A DNA stretch of 64,000 nt from Hydrogenophaga sp. GTDB lineage: Bacteria > Pseudomonadota > Gammaproteobacteria > Burkholderiales > Burkholderiaceae_C. Positions within the stretch are counted from its first letter, which is position 1. Every line of letters begins with the position of its first letter. This document shows positions 53,188 to 62,161 of the stretch, in pieces. The translations under genes were made by a program, and so were the position numbers. The notes under the pieces were generated by a model, which saw only the letters and a list, made by a program, of their open reading frames with translations, was not told the origin of the DNA and made no database searches. Location: contig NZ_JAUSCF010000031.1 of assembly GCF_030651625.1 (NCBI RefSeq), positions 248,001-312,000 of the forward strand. Direction: 5' to 3'.

Positions 53188-53634
53188 ATGAAAAGCAAAG
53201 ACATGCAGGATCTGGTCGGTGGTGTGGCCGTCACCGCCCTGGGGCTGTTCGCAGCAATCTACGCCCAGAGATACGAATTCGGAGATCTCAATCGAATGGG
53301 CCCGGGCTACTTCCCCGTGGCTCTCGGTGTGGTGCTCACTGTGCTGGGCCTGTTGATTGCGATTCCGGCTTTCCTGCGCAACGGCGAGAAGATCCACGTC
53401 GAGTGGAAAACCTTCCTGCTTGTGCTGAGCAGCATCGTGGTTTTTGCGCTCACATTGAAGGTGATTGGCCTGATCCTGGCCACTGTGCTGGCTGTGATCG
53501 TTTCTTCGCTGGCCGATCATGAGACGCGATGGAAGGGGCGCATCATCCTGGCCATCGGCGTGGCAGCCATCACGTACCTCGTGTTTGGTTTTGGTCTTGG
53601 CATGGTGCTGCCGGCTTGGCCCTGGAGCGTCTGA
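53188..53634 (+). CDS. Tripartite tricarboxylate transporter, TctB family
   Basis: This is the small membrane subunit of a TTT-type uptake system. The 148-residue protein has four predicted membrane helices and the family segment FGDLNRMGPGYFPVALGVVL. It works with TctA (the next gene) and a periplasmic TctC receptor. No tctC is present in the window next to these genes. GGAG lies 8 bases before the ATG. Confidence 0.92.
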   Translation: MKSKDMQDLVGGVAVTALGLFAAIYAQRYEFGDLNRMGPGYFPVALGVVLTVLGLLIAIPAFLRNGEKIHVEWKTFLLVLSSIVVFALTLKVIGLILATVLAVIVSSLADHETRWKGRIILAIGVAAITYLVFGFGLGMVLPAWPWSV

Positions 53635-53673
53635 CTCCATCACCGTTAAATACAAAAAAAGAGAGACATTCAG

Positions 53674-55200
53674 ATGGACATCATCAACGGTTTGTTGCTT
53701 GGCCTGGACTCGGCCCTGCAGCCGGTCACGCTGCTCTATTGCTTTATTGGCGTTTTTCTTGGCACCTTGATCGGGGTATTGCCTGGTATCGGGGCGTTGG
53801 CAACGATTTCGCTGCTGCTGCCTATCACGTACCACATCCCACCCACGGCCGCTATCGTCATGCTGGCGGGCGTTTACTACGGCGCCCAGTACGGTGGTTC
53901 CACCGCTTCGATTCTCCTGAATCTGCCTGGTACGCCTTCGTCTGCCGTGGCCTGTCTCGACGGCTACCCCATGGCCAAACAGGGCAGGGCAGGCGTGGCC
54001 TTGTTCATGACGACCATTGCCTCGTTCGTCGGTTCGATGCTGGGTATTCTGGCGCTGATTCTGTTTGCGCCCGCGATTGCGGAACTTGGCTTGAAGTTCG
54101 GGCCGGCAGAGTACTTCGCCATGATGTTGCTGGGGTTGATCGCAGCCTCCACACTGGCCTCAGGTTCGCCAGCCAAGGGACTGGCCATGGTGGTGATGGG
54201 CCTTTTGCTGGGTACGGTTGGGACCGACGTGAACTCGGGTGTGGCCCGGTTCGACTTTGGGGTGCCCGAGCTCATGGACGGCATCAATCTGGTGGCGCTG
54301 GCCATGGGCGTGTTTGGTGTGTCGGAAGTGATTGCCGGCATCAACCAGACACGAGAAACCGAGGTCAAGGAAAAGATCAACTTCAAGACCATGACACCCA
54401 CACGGAAGGACGTGAAGGACTCCGTCATGCCCATGCTGCGCGGCACCGCCATTGGCAGCTTCTTCGGCGCTTTGCCTGGAACTGGCGCATCCATCGCCTC
54501 CTTCTTCTCATACGCGGTGGAGAAGAAGGTTGCCAAAGACCCCAGCCGCTTTGGCAAGGGTGCCATTGAGGGTGTGACCGCGCCAGAAGCAGCGAATAAC
54601 GCCGCGGCACAAACGGCGTTTGTGCCTACACTTTCATTGGGTATTCCTGGCGATGCAGTGATGGCGTTGATGTTGGGGGCCCTGATCATTCACGGCATTC
54701 AACCGGGTCCCTTGCTCATGACCCAGCAGCCTGAGCTGTTCTGGGGTCTGATCGTGAGCTTCGGCATTGGCAACATCATGCTGATGGTGTTGAATCTGCC
54801 TTTGATCGGCTTGTGGGTTGCCATCTTGCGCATACCCTACCGGGTCCTTTTCCCAGCCATTCTGGTGTTCATCAGCCTGGGCGTTTACAGCGTGAACAAC
54901 AACACCTTCGATGTGTTGATGGTGGCGGGCATCGGCGCGGTCGGTTATGCCATGGCTGTGACAAAGTTTGAAGCAGCACCGCTGTTGTTGGGTTTCGTGC
55001 TCGGCCCGCTGATGGAGGAAAACCTGCGGCGTGCGTTGTTGCTGTCGCGTGGCGACATGATGACCTTCCTGGAGCGGCCCATCAGCGCGAGCTTGCTGGC
55101 TTTTGGTGCTGCGCTCATGATCTGGACCATCTGGGGTTCGCTCAAACGCACCATGCGTGCGCGGGAACACCGGCGAGATTTTCCAGAAGAGCACACCTGA
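53674..55200 (+). CDS. Tripartite tricarboxylate transporter permease, TctA family
   Basis: This is the 508-residue large permease of the TTT system, with about 11-12 membrane helices. Family motifs: FLGTLIGVLPGIGALATIS, YYGAQYGGSTASILLNLPGTPSSAV, FFGALPGTGASIASF and GVTAPEAANNAAAQTAFVPTLSLGIPGDAV. The two glycine-rich PGxG regions form the substrate path. It likely imports carboxylates, probably with a TctC encoded elsewhere. A strong terminator follows. Confidence 0.95.
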   Translation: MDIINGLLLGLDSALQPVTLLYCFIGVFLGTLIGVLPGIGALATISLLLPITYHIPPTAAIVMLAGVYYGAQYGGSTASILLNLPGTPSSAVACLDGYPMAKQGRAGVALFMTTIASFVGSMLGILALILFAPAIAELGLKFGPAEYFAMMLLGLIAASTLASGSPAKGLAMVVMGLLLGTVGTDVNSGVARFDFGVPELMDGINLVALAMGVFGVSEVIAGINQTRETEVKEKINFKTMTPTRKDVKDSVMPMLRGTAIGSFFGALPGTGASIASFFSYAVEKKVAKDPSRFGKGAIEGVTAPEAANNAAAQTAFVPTLSLGIPGDAVMALMLGALIIHGIQPGPLLMTQQPELFWGLIVSFGIGNIMLMVLNLPLIGLWVAILRIPYRVLFPAILVFISLGVYSVNNNTFDVLMVAGIGAVGYAMAVTKFEAAPLLLGFVLGPLMEENLRRALLLSRGDMMTFLERPISASLLAFGAALMIWTIWGSLKRTMRAREHRRDFPEEHT

Positions 55201-55672
55201 TTGGCCCGAGTATCTGTCGGGTGTACATTGAGATTCAGCGGGGCCGTCGGCCCCGCTTTTTCGTGGCTTTTGTTTGAAAGAATGGTTGATGGACACCCCT
55301 CCGATGCGAATCCATTGACATAGTCCAACGCGCAGTCGATGGGCCTGCTTGCAGCGCGCTCATCCATCTGGTTGGTTGCACCGGTGTGAAGGCGTTCAAC
55401 TGGTGAACGTCTTGTGCCAAGCGGGCTTGATGGTTGCAGGCTTGTTCTGCGGGCGGTGGCTTGATATTCCACGATGTATATTATGTTAAGTTATGAAGTG
55501 GCAACCCATGATCGATTGATCGGCCCTACTCTTGCTTCATGAGGTTCCCCCAACCTCTCCGGGGAAACACCACCACGCCGCACAAAGAAAGTGAATCCCC
55601 CACACCTACAATTCACTTCTCCTTCAGGCGCCACATCCTGATGCACCCCATTTAGCTACACCAAGGAAATCA
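55201..55672. other. 472-bp intergenic region between tctA and the amino-acid ABC operon
   Basis: It begins with the tctA terminator (55237-55261). The middle (about 55455-55500) is AT-rich, with TTGATA (55461) and TATTAT/TATGTT-like hexamers that might form a promoter, but spacing is imperfect. A short GATCGATTGATC repeat lies near 55511. No coding ORF is evident. The last bases hold AAGGAAATCA, the ribosome binding site of the next gene. Confidence 0.5.
55237..55261 (+). terminator. Rho-independent terminator of tctBA
   Basis: AGCGGGGCC (55237-55245) pairs perfectly with GGCCCCGCT (55249-55257) around a 3-base loop and is followed by TTTTT. It lies 37 bp after the tctA stop. Confidence 0.92.
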
Positions 55673-56506
55673 ATGAAAACAAAGTTTCTTCCTCTGTGCC
55701 TCATCGCCTCAGCCGTTTTGGTCGGCTGCGGCAAAACCGAAGCTCCAGTAGGCGCAACACAGGCACCAGCGGCTGCACCTGCCGCAGCGCCAGCTGCTCT
55801 TGCCGAGCTGAGGGTGGCCATTGATCCCACCTACGAGCCCTTCACCTTCAAGACCTCCGACGGCAAGCCCACCGGATTCGACGTGGACATCGCGGAGGCC
55901 CTTTGCGCAGAGATCAAGCGGCAATGCGTCTATGTGGAACAGGTCTGGGACAGCATGATCCCGGGTTTGCAGGCAAAGAAGTACGACGTAATCATCAGCT
56001 CGATGTCGATCACCGAAGAGCGCCAGAAGGTGGTTGACTTTACGGACAAGTACTACAACACGCCCAGCCGCATTGTGGTCAAGGCCGATACGCCGTTTAC
56101 CGACCTGGTCTCATTGAAGGACAAAAAGATCGGTGTTCTCAAGGGCAGCACCCAGGAGAAATACGCCATGGGCGAACTCAGGCCCGTGGGTGTTTCTGTT
56201 GTGCCCTACGAGGCACAGGATCAGGTCTATCTCGACATCAAGTCGGGGCGCCTGGACGGGACGGTGGCTGATTCGGTGGAAGTCACGGGTGGTTTCCTGA
56301 GCAAGCCTGAAGGTGCCGGTTATGGCTTTGTCGGGCCCGTTCTCAACGACGTCAAGTATTACGGTATCGGCGTGGGTGTCGCCATGCGCCAAGGCGAAAC
56401 GCAGCTCAAGGATGAGCTCAACGCCGCCATCAAGGCCATTCGTGACAATGGGACTTACGACACAGTGAGCAAGAAATACTTCGACTTCGACGTCTACGGT
56501 GACTGA
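55673..56506 (+). CDS. Polar amino-acid ABC transporter substrate-binding lipoprotein
   Basis: This 277-residue receptor of the lysine/arginine/ornithine-histidine group (solute-binding family 3) has a lipobox VLVGC (Cys19), so it is lipid-anchored, then an Ala/Pro linker. Family segments: RVAIDPTYEPFTFKTSDGKPTGFDVDIAEAL, SMSITEERQKVVDFTDKYY and GVLKGSTQE. It heads an operon of two permeases, a hydrolase and an ATPase. Substrate: probably a basic or N-acylated amino acid, judged from family and neighbour only. Confidence 0.92.
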   Translation: MKTKFLPLCLIASAVLVGCGKTEAPVGATQAPAAAPAAAPAALAELRVAIDPTYEPFTFKTSDGKPTGFDVDIAEALCAEIKRQCVYVEQVWDSMIPGLQAKKYDVIISSMSITEERQKVVDFTDKYYNTPSRIVVKADTPFTDLVSLKDKKIGVLKGSTQEKYAMGELRPVGVSVVPYEAQDQVYLDIKSGRLDGTVADSVEVTGGFLSKPEGAGYGFVGPVLNDVKYYGIGVGVAMRQGETQLKDELNAAIKAIRDNGTYDTVSKKYFDFDVYGD

Positions 56507-56519
56507 TCCCTGAAAAACT

Positions 56520-57206
56520 TTGTCCGGCTATTTCATTTCCATCCTCCAGGGCGCCCTCCTCACCGTGGGGGTGTCACTGGCGGCACTGGTCTTGGCTGTG
56601 TTGCTGGGTTTGCTGGGTGCGGCAGCCAAGCTTTCGGGTCGTCCCCTGATGGTGGGCCTGGCCACGGTGTACACCACTGTGGTGCGCGGGGTGCCGGAGC
56701 TTGTGCTGATGCTGCTGATTTTCTATGGTGGCACCATTGGAATGAACAACCTGCTGGAGCTGGCCGGAAGCAAATCCACGTTCGACATCAATCCGTTCCT
56801 CGCCGGGGTGCTGACCATCGGCTTCATCTATGGCGCTTACATGACCGAAACGTTTCGGGGCGCCATTCTTGCCATTCCCAAAGGTCAGATGGAGGCCGCG
56901 TGGGCGTTCGGCATGGGGCCAGTCAGGACATTCCTGCGCATCACGGCTCCCCAAATGGTGCGCTATGCACTGCCTGGATTCACCAACAACTGGCTTGTTT
57001 TGATCAAGGCCACGGCGCTCATCAGCCTCATTGGCCTGCATGAAATGACCTACCTGGCCAAACAGGCCAGCGCGGCCACCCGCGAACCGTTCACGTTTTT
57101 TCTGTTTGCGGCGGCCCTCTTTCTGGTCTACACCTCCGTCTCGCTCTGGGCCTTGCGTTGGCTGGAGCGGCGATACAGCATCGGTGTGCGCCGTGCGGCC
57201 ACCTGA
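56520..57206 (+). CDS. Amino-acid ABC transporter permease (HisQ-like)
   Basis: This is a 228-residue membrane subunit with about five helices. It shows the HisQ-like TVVRGVPELVLMLLIFYGGT and the ATPase-contact loop GQMEAAWAFGMGPVRTFLRITAPQ. A TTG start at 56520 is used because an in-frame TGA lies just upstream and no ATG or GTG occurs before the first helix (MSGYFISILQGALL). It lies 13 bp after the binding-protein gene. Confidence 0.92.
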   Translation: MSGYFISILQGALLTVGVSLAALVLAVLLGLLGAAAKLSGRPLMVGLATVYTTVVRGVPELVLMLLIFYGGTIGMNNLLELAGSKSTFDINPFLAGVLTIGFIYGAYMTETFRGAILAIPKGQMEAAWAFGMGPVRTFLRITAPQMVRYALPGFTNNWLVLIKATALISLIGLHEMTYLAKQASAATREPFTFFLFAAALFLVYTSVSLWALRWLERRYSIGVRRAAT

Positions 57207-57218
57207 GAGGCAGATCCG

Positions 57219-57932
57219 ATGAGGTGGAGCGTCATCTTCGAACCTGCCACCTTGGCGCTCTACGCTGAAGGGGTGGTCACGACGGCCACGCTGCTGCTGT
57301 CGTCACTTGCCGTGGGGGGGCTGATGGCGCTGGTGTTTGCGCTGGCGCTGACCAGTCCCATCGCGCCGTTGCGCTGGCTGGTTGGTGCCTACACCTATGT
57401 GATCCGGGGCACACCGCTGCTGATTCAGGTCTACCTCATCTACTACGGCATTGCCCAGCTCGAATGGGTTCAGTTGCGCTGGAACGACGTGTGGCCATGG
57501 ACGCACTTCAAGGAACCCTTTTTCTGCGCCCTGCTCGCCTTCAGCCTGAATACCGCCGCCTACACGGCCGAAATGCTGGCGGGCGCAATCCGCGACACCC
57601 ATGCCGGCGAAGTGGAAGCGGCGCAGGCCATGGGCATGAGCCGGTGGCAAACCATGCGGCGAGTCATCATGCCGAGCGCCATGCGCCGTACCTTGCCCGC
57701 CTACAGCAACGAGGTCGTGATGATGCTGCACAGCACCAGTCTGGCCAGCACTGTGCCGGCCATGCTGGACATTACGGCGGCTGCCAGCCGGATTTACTCT
57801 GACTACTATTTGCCGTTCGAAGCCTATCTGTTTGCCGCTGCGATCTATCTGCTCATCACATTTGCGCTGGTAGGGTTGTTCCGTTTGACTGAACGTCGCT
57901 TTCTCGCTCATCTGGCTCCCCGCTCGCACTGA
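57219..57932 (+). CDS. Amino-acid ABC transporter permease (HisM-like)
   Basis: This is the second 237-residue permease of the importer. It has the conserved YVIRGTPLLIQVYLIYYG and EVEAAQAMGMSRWQTMRRVIMP contact loop, plus VMMLHSTSLASTVPAMLD. It probably pairs with the HisQ-like subunit as a heterodimer. It starts 12 bp after that gene. Confidence 0.93.
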   Translation: MRWSVIFEPATLALYAEGVVTTATLLLSSLAVGGLMALVFALALTSPIAPLRWLVGAYTYVIRGTPLLIQVYLIYYGIAQLEWVQLRWNDVWPWTHFKEPFFCALLAFSLNTAAYTAEMLAGAIRDTHAGEVEAAQAMGMSRWQTMRRVIMPSAMRRTLPAYSNEVVMMLHSTSLASTVPAMLDITAAASRIYSDYYLPFEAYLFAAAIYLLITFALVGLFRLTERRFLAHLAPRSH

Positions 57933-57951
57933 CGATCAAACATTCCCGCGC

Positions 57952-59097
57952 ATGAAACGCATTGAACACCCCTTGTTGGCTCAGAGTCTGGGCAGTCAGA
58001 AGAGCCTGGTCTGCTTCCAGTTCGGCGAGCCCGATGCGCGACCCAAGGCCTATATACAGGCCAGCCTCCACGCCGAGGAGCTTCCTGGCATGCTCGTCGC
58101 ACACCATCTGAGAACACGCCTGCAGCGGGCGCAAGACGACGGGCGCCTCCAGGGTCAGGTGGTGCTGGTGCCAGCTGCCAACCCCATTGGTCTGGCGCAA
58201 CGGGTTGACCATCACGCGCAAGGACGATTTGAGTTTGGCACCTCCGAGAACTTCAACAGGCATTACCCCGACCTTGCCGAGGCCGTCTGGCCTGGGATAA
58301 AGACGCGAATGGGGTCAGATGCAGCCGCCAACATCGCCGAGGTGCGAGCGGCCATGGGAGCCTGGCTCGAACAATGGCAGCCCTCCACCGAGCTGGAAAG
58401 CTTGCGCCGGCGTTTGATGCTGCTGTCGCATGACGCCGATCTGGTTCTTGACCTGCACTGCGACTGCGAGTCGGTCTTGCACATGTATTGCGAAGACACG
58501 TGCTGGCCAGCACTGGAGCCGCTTGCGCGGCTTCTGGATTGCCGAGCCGTGCTGCTGGCGAGGGATTCTGGCGGTGGGCCTTTTGATGAACGGCTATCCG
58601 GCGTCTGGTGGCAACTTCATGATCGCCTGACCGCGGCGGGTCTGGACGTTCCGTTGCCGCAGGCTTGCGCCAGCACCACGGTGGAGTTGCGCGGAGAAGG
58701 CGAGGTATCGCACTCGCTTGCGTTGAATGATTCACAGGCCATCATGGCTTTCATGGAGCACGCGGGTGTCATTGGCTCCGGTGCCGGAGAAGCACCGGCA
58801 TTGCCCACCCTGGCCTGTCTGGCCACTCCTCTGGCGGGCTCGCAGACGCTCCGATCAAGCCGACCAGGCGTGCTCGTCTACTTGGCACATCCGGGAGACA
58901 CAGTCGTGGAAGGACAGGTGATCGCTGAGGTCATCGACCCCACCACGGCAGACCAGTCCAGCGTGCATGAGGTCAAGGCCGGAGTGGCCGGGATCCTCTA
59001 TGCCGTGATCAGGCAGCGTTACGTGATGGCGGGCGACGAAATTGGCAAGATCGCTGGTGCGCGCCCGTTTCGAACAGGTGATCTGCTGGGCGCCTGA
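57952..59097 (+). CDS. Succinylglutamate desuccinylase/aspartoacylase family deacylase
   Basis: This is a 381-residue zinc-dependent carboxypeptidase-like deacylase. Metal-binding residues are visible in [12 protein letters not shown] (H, E) and [13 protein letters not shown] (H), with the substrate-binding NFNRHYPDL segment. A C-terminal barrel ([22 protein letters not shown]) is usual for AstE-like and DoeB-like members. Its place between the transporter permeases and ATPase suggests it removes an acyl group from the imported amino-acid derivative, as in ectoine-type systems. The exact substrate is unknown. Confidence 0.85.
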   Translation: MKRIEHPLLAQSLGSQKSLVCFQFGEPDARPKAYIQASLHAEELPGMLVAHHLRTRLQRAQDDGRLQGQVVLVPAANPIGLAQRVDHHAQGRFEFGTSENFNRHYPDLAEAVWPGIKTRMGSDAAANIAEVRAAMGAWLEQWQPSTELESLRRRLMLLSHDADLVLDLHCDCESVLHMYCEDTCWPALEPLARLLDCRAVLLARDSGGGPFDERLSGVWWQLHDRLTAAGLDVPLPQACASTTVELRGEGEVSHSLALNDSQAIMAFMEHAGVIGSGAGEAPALPTLACLATPLAGSQTLRSSRPGVLVYLAHPGDTVVEGQVIAEVIDPTTADQSSVHEVKAGVAGILYAVIRQRYVMAGDEIGKIAGARPFRTGDLLGA

Positions 59098-59132
59098 TGG
59101 TCCCACCACTTCCAGACAAAACAAGAACGACC

Positions 59133-59933
59133 ATGCATTCCGACACCGAATCTGCCAGTATCCCGTCAGCCTGTCTGTTGAAGGTGGAAGGCATCCACAA
59201 GCGCTTTGGCAGCAACGAAGTACTCAAGGGCGTGTCGTTGGAGGCCAAAGCGGGCGACGTGATCAGCCTGATCGGCAGCTCGGGGTCTGGCAAGAGCACG
59301 CTCTTGCGTTGCATCAACCTGCTTGAGAAGCCCAATGAGGGGCGAATCGTCCTGTCTGGCGAAGAACTGCAACTCAGGGTCGACAGAAATGGCGAGTTGC
59401 AGGCGGTGCAAGCGGCCCAGCTCCAACGCCTGCGGACCAAGCTGGCCATGGTGTTTCAGCATTTCAACCTGTGGGCGCACATGACGGTGCTGCAGAACAT
59501 CATCGAGGCACCGGTGCACGTGCTGGGGGTGCCTCGCGATCAGGCAGTGAACATCGCGCGCCGCTACCTGGAGCGCGTGGGTCTTCGCGAAGTGGAAGAC
59601 CGCTATCCGTCTCACCTCAGTGGCGGGCAGCAGCAACGGGTGGCGATCGCCCGCGCGCTGGCGGTTGAACCTGCTGTCATGCTGTTCGACGAACCCACCA
59701 GCGCGCTGGATCCGGAACTGGTGGGCGAGGTGCTTCGCGTGATGAAGCTGCTCGCCGAAGAAGGCCGCACCATGTTGGTGGTCACCCACGAAATGGGCTT
59801 TGCGCGTGAGGTCTCCAACCACCTGATCTTTCTGCACAAGGGCTGCATTGAAGAAGAGGGAGTCCCTGCAGAAGTCTTGGCACGTCCGAAGAGCGAACGG
59901 TTGACCCAGTTCCTTTCGGGCAACCTCAAGTAA
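59133..59933 (+). CDS. Amino-acid ABC transporter ATPase (HisP-like)
   Basis: This is a 266-residue ATPase of the same importer. Walker A is [10 protein letters not shown], the Q-loop [14 protein letters not shown], the signature [15 protein letters not shown], Walker [15 protein letters not shown], and the switch histidine VVTHEMGFA. The insert after RIVLSGEEL is typical of HisP. ATG 59133 was chosen; an alternative ATG at 59097 overlaps the deacylase stop (TGATG) and would add 12 residues. Confidence 0.93.
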   Translation: MHSDTESASIPSACLLKVEGIHKRFGSNEVLKGVSLEAKAGDVISLIGSSGSGKSTLLRCINLLEKPNEGRIVLSGEELQLRVDRNGELQAVQAAQLQRLRTKLAMVFQHFNLWAHMTVLQNIIEAPVHVLGVPRDQAVNIARRYLERVGLREVEDRYPSHLSGGQQQRVAIARALAVEPAVMLFDEPTSALDPELVGEVLRVMKLLAEEGRTMLVVTHEMGFAREVSNHLIFLHKGCIEEEGVPAEVLARPKSERLTQFLSGNLK

Positions 59934-60066
59934 GTTCGCTGCTGCAATTCAAGAGCACGAAAAGAGGGTCGTTTCCCCGGTTGTTGTACCGCTTCCGTTC
60001 GTTCGAATGTCAGACCATATGGGCAGCCCAGAAGGGCGTGTCATTCCCATTTGAAAAGGATCTGCC

Positions 60067-60807
60067 ATGAGCAACGTCGAAGGATTCGGCTCCAAAACCG
60101 CAAGCCAGTGGTCCCCTGCCCTGGCGTCGCTCGGGTCCACCCTGACGACCTATCTGCAAGACAAGATGCTGAAGAAGATCGACACCGACAAGAGCGGCAC
60201 GGTCGGACAAAGTGAGTTTCAGGCAGCCATGGAACAACTCACCACCAAACTGGGCGTGAGCATGGGAGAAGACCACAGCGAAATGTTCGCCGGCCTTGAT
60301 GCCAATGGCGATGGTGAACTGTCCAGCAGTGAGCTGGGTGAGATGATTCGCGCGGCCTTCTCCGCGCCCGCAAACACGCAGGACTTTCTCGCCGCACGCG
60401 GGGCCGAAAACAAGCCCAACGCCGGGTTTGACGCACTCGATGTCGATGGCGATGGCGTTCTCTCGCGGGCAGAATTCACTGGCCAGGGCGGCACATTGGG
60501 CGCCGCTGGCCTGTCTGATGGAGCCGTTTCGATGGTCACCACCACGATCACCAGCGTCACCACTGCGCAATACGCGCCCTCAGCCGGATCACCAGCGACG
60601 TCTACCCAACAAGCAACCGCCTCAGCGAACGATCCTTTGAAGGCGCTCATGGCCGGCCTGGGCGCCAACAGGGATGGTCAAATCGGCAGCAGCGAGGTGG
60701 ATCAATTCATTGCGCAGCTGGCCAGCCAGATGCAACTGGCGCTCAGCCAGCTTCGCGATAACTCGTCCAACAGGACTCCGGGCGGCGGATCCAGCACGAT
60801 CGCCTGA
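60067..60807 (+). CDS. EF-hand calcium-binding protein
   Basis: This 246-residue soluble protein has no signal peptide or membrane helix. It has three EF-hand loops with good ligands: DTDKSGTVGQSE (39-50), DANGDGELSSSE (78-89) and DVDGDGVLSRAE (125-136). A fourth loop (198-209, GANRDGQIGSSE) has lost the first Asp. A Ser/Thr/Ala-rich linker (about 160-187) separates it from the third. The family is common in Burkholderiales but uncharacterised. AAAAGGA precedes the ATG by 7 bases. It converges on the cyclase-FHA gene. Confidence 0.88.
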   Translation: MSNVEGFGSKTASQWSPALASLGSTLTTYLQDKMLKKIDTDKSGTVGQSEFQAAMEQLTTKLGVSMGEDHSEMFAGLDANGDGELSSSELGEMIRAAFSAPANTQDFLAARGAENKPNAGFDALDVDGDGVLSRAEFTGQGGTLGAAGLSDGAVSMVTTTITSVTTAQYAPSAGSPATSTQQATASANDPLKALMAGLGANRDGQIGSSEVDQFIAQLASQMQLALSQLRDNSSNRTPGGGSSTIA

Positions 60808-60822
60808 GCAGGCTCACCCCAC

Positions 60823-61764
60823 TCAGAGCGGCCCGCCTCGACCCAGGACCATCTGGCCGTCGACCAGCTTGAAGGTCACATTCGGCCCGCTGAAATCGGT
60901 GAATGGTGCGCCGAGCGCAATTTCCCCATCGCTGTGTAGCAGGCACTCCTGGCGCCGGAGTGAAATGGGGTTGTCGGCCCCGGTGAAGCGAACCCAGGTC
61001 CCATAGCTGCTGATGTCTTCGAGCACATAGTTACCCGATCGGATGTCGATGCTGGCATGCAGCCGTGACACCCGAGGATCATTGACCACAAAATCCGCTT
61101 CAGGTACGCGACCGATTTTCACCGGCAGGTCCGTCAGGCTGAACGACTGACTGGTGTCGAGCCAACCCAGCTCGATGCCTCCATAAACCGATTCTGTGGA
61201 CGTATTCAGGGCATGCAGATCAGCGGGGAGCGTGAGGAACTCCGAGAGCATTTCGGACTGCCATTCGATACGAAACACTTCACAGGGCTCCGCCCTGCCC
61301 TTGATTCGCATTGGACCCAGACTGCGACTACGCACACCGTGGCGCACACCCAGTTTGCGAATCACAGTGTCGGTGGCGAGAATCTGTTCAGGCCCCGCCA
61401 GGTCGCTCAACCTCGATGCAACGTTGACCGCATCACCAAAACAGTCGCCGTCCACCTGGACAACCTGACCACGCGCCATGCCGATCTGCATCATGAGCTT
61501 GAGCCGGCTGGGCCATTGTGCGACGCGCTGTGCATGCTCCTGATGAATCTGGATCATGGTCTCGACAGCCATCCGGTTGTTGGCGAACGAGAGCAACACG
61601 CCATCGCCCAACATCTTCACCACCTTGCCGCCATTGTCGATGCCCACCGAGCCGATCCATTGAGTGAGCTTGGTCACGGCCTGGGTGGCGCGTTCGTTGC
61701 CCAGCGTTTCAAACACCGATACGCTGCCGGTCAAGTCAACAAATGCGATGGTCAGTTCTGCCAT
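60823..61764 (-). CDS. Class III adenylate/guanylate cyclase with C-terminal FHA domain
   Basis: This 313-residue protein has residues 1-165 as a class III cyclase with intact catalytic residues: Asp10 (FVDLTGS), Lys50 and Asp54 (KMLGDGVLLSF), Asn114 and Arg118 (GDAVNVASRL). From about residue 200 it has an FHA domain (VKIGRVPEADFVVND, VSRLHASI, DISSYGTWV), which binds phosphothreonine peptides. It probably makes cAMP under control of a Ser/Thr kinase signal, which is inference. A CRP-type palindrome lies just upstream of the start. No clear ribosome binding site precedes the ATG. Confidence 0.9.
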   Translation of the reverse strand: MAELTIAFVDLTGSVSVFETLGNERATQAVTKLTQWIGSVGIDNGGKVVKMLGDGVLLSFANNRMAVETMIQIHQEHAQRVAQWPSRLKLMMQIGMARGQVVQVDGDCFGDAVNVASRLSDLAGPEQILATDTVIRKLGVRHGVRSRSLGPMRIKGRAEPCEVFRIEWQSEMLSEFLTLPADLHALNTSTESVYGGIELGWLDTSQSFSLTDLPVKIGRVPEADFVVNDPRVSRLHASIDIRSGNYVLEDISSYGTWVRFTGADNPISLRRQECLLHSDGEIALGAPFTDFSGPNVTFKLVDGQMVLGRGGPL

Positions 61765-62161
61765 GTGAGAATTTTTGTGTGAATTAAATCACACTGAAAA
61801 AAAGGTGCCGGAGCATTCACGCAGCCAAGGACTTGGGGGATGGTCTCAGGAATTGCAGGAAGTACACAAGCGCACTGAGCACCCAAGGCTGACTTATAAG
61901 GTTCTAAAAAAACGCGTCTCTCACCTCGTGAATGCAATACCAATCAATGGCTTTTGCGAAGTGACGCCAGCAGGCTGGTTAAATAATTCTTACAAATGCT
62001 AAGGCGAAACCGAGACAGATGTGCTAAACGCATGATTCATTTGTTGTTTTTTTGGTTTCACTGTCTGAAAGGAGATTGCACAAAGTCGTTCGAAGAGAGT
62101 ATCTTCCGTAACACAAGTACACAGGCCCATTGTCTGCGGGTCGTCGTTGAGGAGTTCAAAC
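61765..62161. other. 397-bp region upstream of the cyclase-FHA gene
   Basis: It holds the CRP-like palindrome near the cyclase start and otherwise lower-GC sequence than its surroundings, including a T-run near 62042-62051 (TTGTTTTTTTGG). A 75-codon reading frame on the plus strand (61775-62002) lacks any ribosome binding site, so I do not call it a gene. GAGGAG at 62149 serves the next gene. Confidence 0.5.
61777..61794. promoter_or_regulatory. CRP-type palindrome (GTGTGA-N6-TCACAC)
   Basis: TGTGA (61778-61782), six bases ATTAAA, TCACA (61789-61793) is the exact inner consensus of CRP-family sites, with one more matching base on each side. It lies 12 bp upstream of the cyclase-FHA ATG, where a bound regulator would block transcription or translation initiation rather than activate it. 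Confidence 0.65.

Noticed and set aside
55455..55500. AT-rich promoter-like hexamers (TTGATA, TATTAT) before the amino-acid ABC operon
   Set aside because: No pair has both good sequence and 16-18 bp spacing, so no specific promoter is called; noted in the intergenic entry only.
61775..62002. A 75-codon plus-strand frame in the 61.8-62.0 kb gap
   Set aside because: It has no ribosome binding site, overlaps the CRP-type palindrome, and has unremarkable composition. Treated as non-coding.
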